DNA of 52,884 nt, from assembly GCA_025774555.1 (NCBI GenBank), contig JALGVT010000016.1, forward strand, positions 1 to 52,884, read 5' to 3'. Under the pieces are notes generated by a model. It was not told the DNA's origin, did not search any database, and saw only the letters and a program-made list of their open reading frames with translations. Positions 52,161-52,884 of this stretch are shown here, piece by piece (positions within the stretch are counted from its first letter, which is position 1; each line of letters starts with the position of its first letter). Origin of the DNA: a candidate division LCP-89 bacterium (GTDB lineage: Bacteria; Electryoneota; B3-LCP). The translations under genes and the position numbers were made by a program.

Positions 52161-52884
52161 GTGTTGACCTTCTCGACAGAAAAGAATGTGAAGCGCTGCG
52201 TAATCCGGCGCTTCTTCCTGACGGTAGTTCCGTTGATAGTACTCCTCCTGATCGGCTGTGGGAAAAACCGAGATACAGAGCCACCGATCGCGAGGGTGGG
52301 AGACTGTTCAATCAGCAAAGAGGATCTGGTCGCAGGGTACGGTTTAAACGCGGAGCTGTTGGACGAATCTACTGAAAGCGGTAGAATTCGGTTAGAAGAA
52401 GCAGCGCGAAGATGGGCAATGGATGAAATCCTGATCCGGGAAGCTATAAGACGGCGTATGGATCAGGATAGCTCCTTTAAAGCCCGATTACACAACCTGC
52501 GCCGAAGCCTGCTGATTGACCTCCTCTTTGAAACTGCCTGCTCTGCAGTCCGTGTCGATTCCGTTGAAATTCTTGAAGAGTACGATCAAAACCGTGAGAA
52601 TTATGTCACCAGCCAGGATCAGATCGATTTAATCTATATAATCGCTCCTGATCGAAACAGGGCGAGAGAAGTTCAACGCCAACTGCTGAATGGGATGGCT
52701 TTAGAGGAGATTCTCCCGATGTATGATCAGATCAGCGGTGAGAGGTTGGGCTGGGTGGCGAAAGAAGATCTTAGTCCCGCTATAGCTAACAGCGCGTTTT
52801 CATTGGTTCCGGGAGGAATATCTTCACCGGTTAAGTTGAAATCCGGCGAATATCTGGTTCTGCAATGCAGCCAGAAGCGGCTCG
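52161..52884 (+). CDS. SurA-like PPIase lipoprotein, C-terminus beyond window
   Basis: Open from GTG 52161 (TTG 52164 possible) to the right edge, about 241 residues visible. The basic N-terminus is followed by a hydrophobic stretch and lipobox (VPLIVLLLIGC, Cys near 33), then IARVGDCSISKEDL, the usual entry to the SurA-N region. From about residue 170, DQIDLIYIIAPDRNRAREVQ, SGERLGWVAKEDLSPAI and VPGGISSPVKLKSGEYLVLQ form a parvulin domain. It starts five bases after the stop codon of the previous SurA-like gene, so they are cotranscribed and probably have related clients. The other half of the protein is not visible. Confidence 0.85.
   Translation, partial: MLTFSTEKNVKRCVIRRFFLTVVPLIVLLLIGCGKNRDTEPPIARVGDCSISKEDLVAGYGLNAELLDESTESGRIRLEEAARRWAMDEILIREAIRRRMDQDSSFKARLHNLRRSLLIDLLFETACSAVRVDSVEILEEYDQNRENYVTSQDQIDLIYIIAPDRNRAREVQRQLLNGMALEEILPMYDQISGERLGWVAKEDLSPAIANSAFSLVPGGISSPVKLKSGEYLVLQCSQKRL

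Noticed and set aside
51346..52311. Long antisense open frame of 321 codons opposite the SurA-like genes
   Set aside because: It is the reverse of a well-supported lipoprotein gene, with no ribosome site and no recognisable domain; a compositional shadow.
1..52884. CRISPR array, prophage, integrase or insertion-sequence transposase
   Set aside because: No regularly spaced repeats and no phage or transposase motifs were seen; the repeats present are short dispersed palindromes.

Overview
The window looks like a chromosomal contig from a Gram-negative bacterium of the FCB superphylum (Bacteroidota-like; a candidate phylum such as KSB1, Marinimicrobia, Zixibacteria or Calditrichota is plausible). 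Evidence: a PorV-type outer-membrane protein, a TonB-dependent receptor with an N-terminal carboxypeptidase-regulatory-like domain, several secreted proteins ending in 'YPNPFNP' type IX secretion (T9SS) sorting domains, and SurA-like lipoproteins behind mfd. The species cannot be named from sequence alone. Housekeeping promoters are unusually uniform: TTGAC(A/T), 17 bases, TATATT.

Layout. (1) 1-7,483, minus: a surface/secretion operon of TonB receptor, large secreted protein, PorV-like protein and a BNR-repeat protein cut by the window edge. (2) 8,069-18,250, minus: the translation and cell-division cluster thrS-infC-rpmI-rplT-pheS-pheT-(ZapB-like)-zapA-6S RNA-rny-ymdB, with infC starting at AUU. 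(3) 18,407-18,826: a stand-alone receiver. (4) 19,311-21,803, plus: a YqiA-like esterase and an nfeD/SPFH pair among palindromic repeats. (5) 22,368-25,668, plus: a divergent thiolase followed by a fused hydroxyacyl-CoA dehydrogenase/enoyl-CoA hydratase with reversed domain order. (6) 26,183-28,682, plus: an ECF-like sigma factor, a zinc-finger anti-sigma factor and an HtrA-like lipoprotein that has lost its catalytic His and Asp. (7) 28,815-34,575, minus: a soluble eight-PAS histidine kinase overlapping its response regulator, preceded by a phosphorylation-dead receiver whose promoter first produces a structured, terminated leader or small RNA. (8) 34,780-35,558, minus: a tRNA-Val(GAC) with non-canonical C33, and rfbC. 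(9) 35,934-37,781, plus: a glycosyltransferase-sulfotransferase fusion. (10) 37,924-40,921, plus: an Fe-S protein plus a CbiM/CbiN-like/CbiQ/CbiO cobalt or nickel importer. (11) 41,218-42,444: a dicarboxylate/glutamate symporter. (12) 42,527-46,312, minus: two T9SS cargo proteins, one interrupted by an in-frame TGA. (13) 46,672-52,884, plus: a small orphan protein, mfd, and two consecutive SurA-like lipoproteins, the second cut by the window end.

The strongest candidates for undescribed biology are the sigma/anti-sigma/pseudo-HtrA module; the promoter-leader-terminator unit in front of the dead receiver; and a short repeat family, present in the 5' UTRs of two unrelated genes, whose stem shows a compensatory base change. 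All function calls come from reading motifs; no database search or folding software was used.
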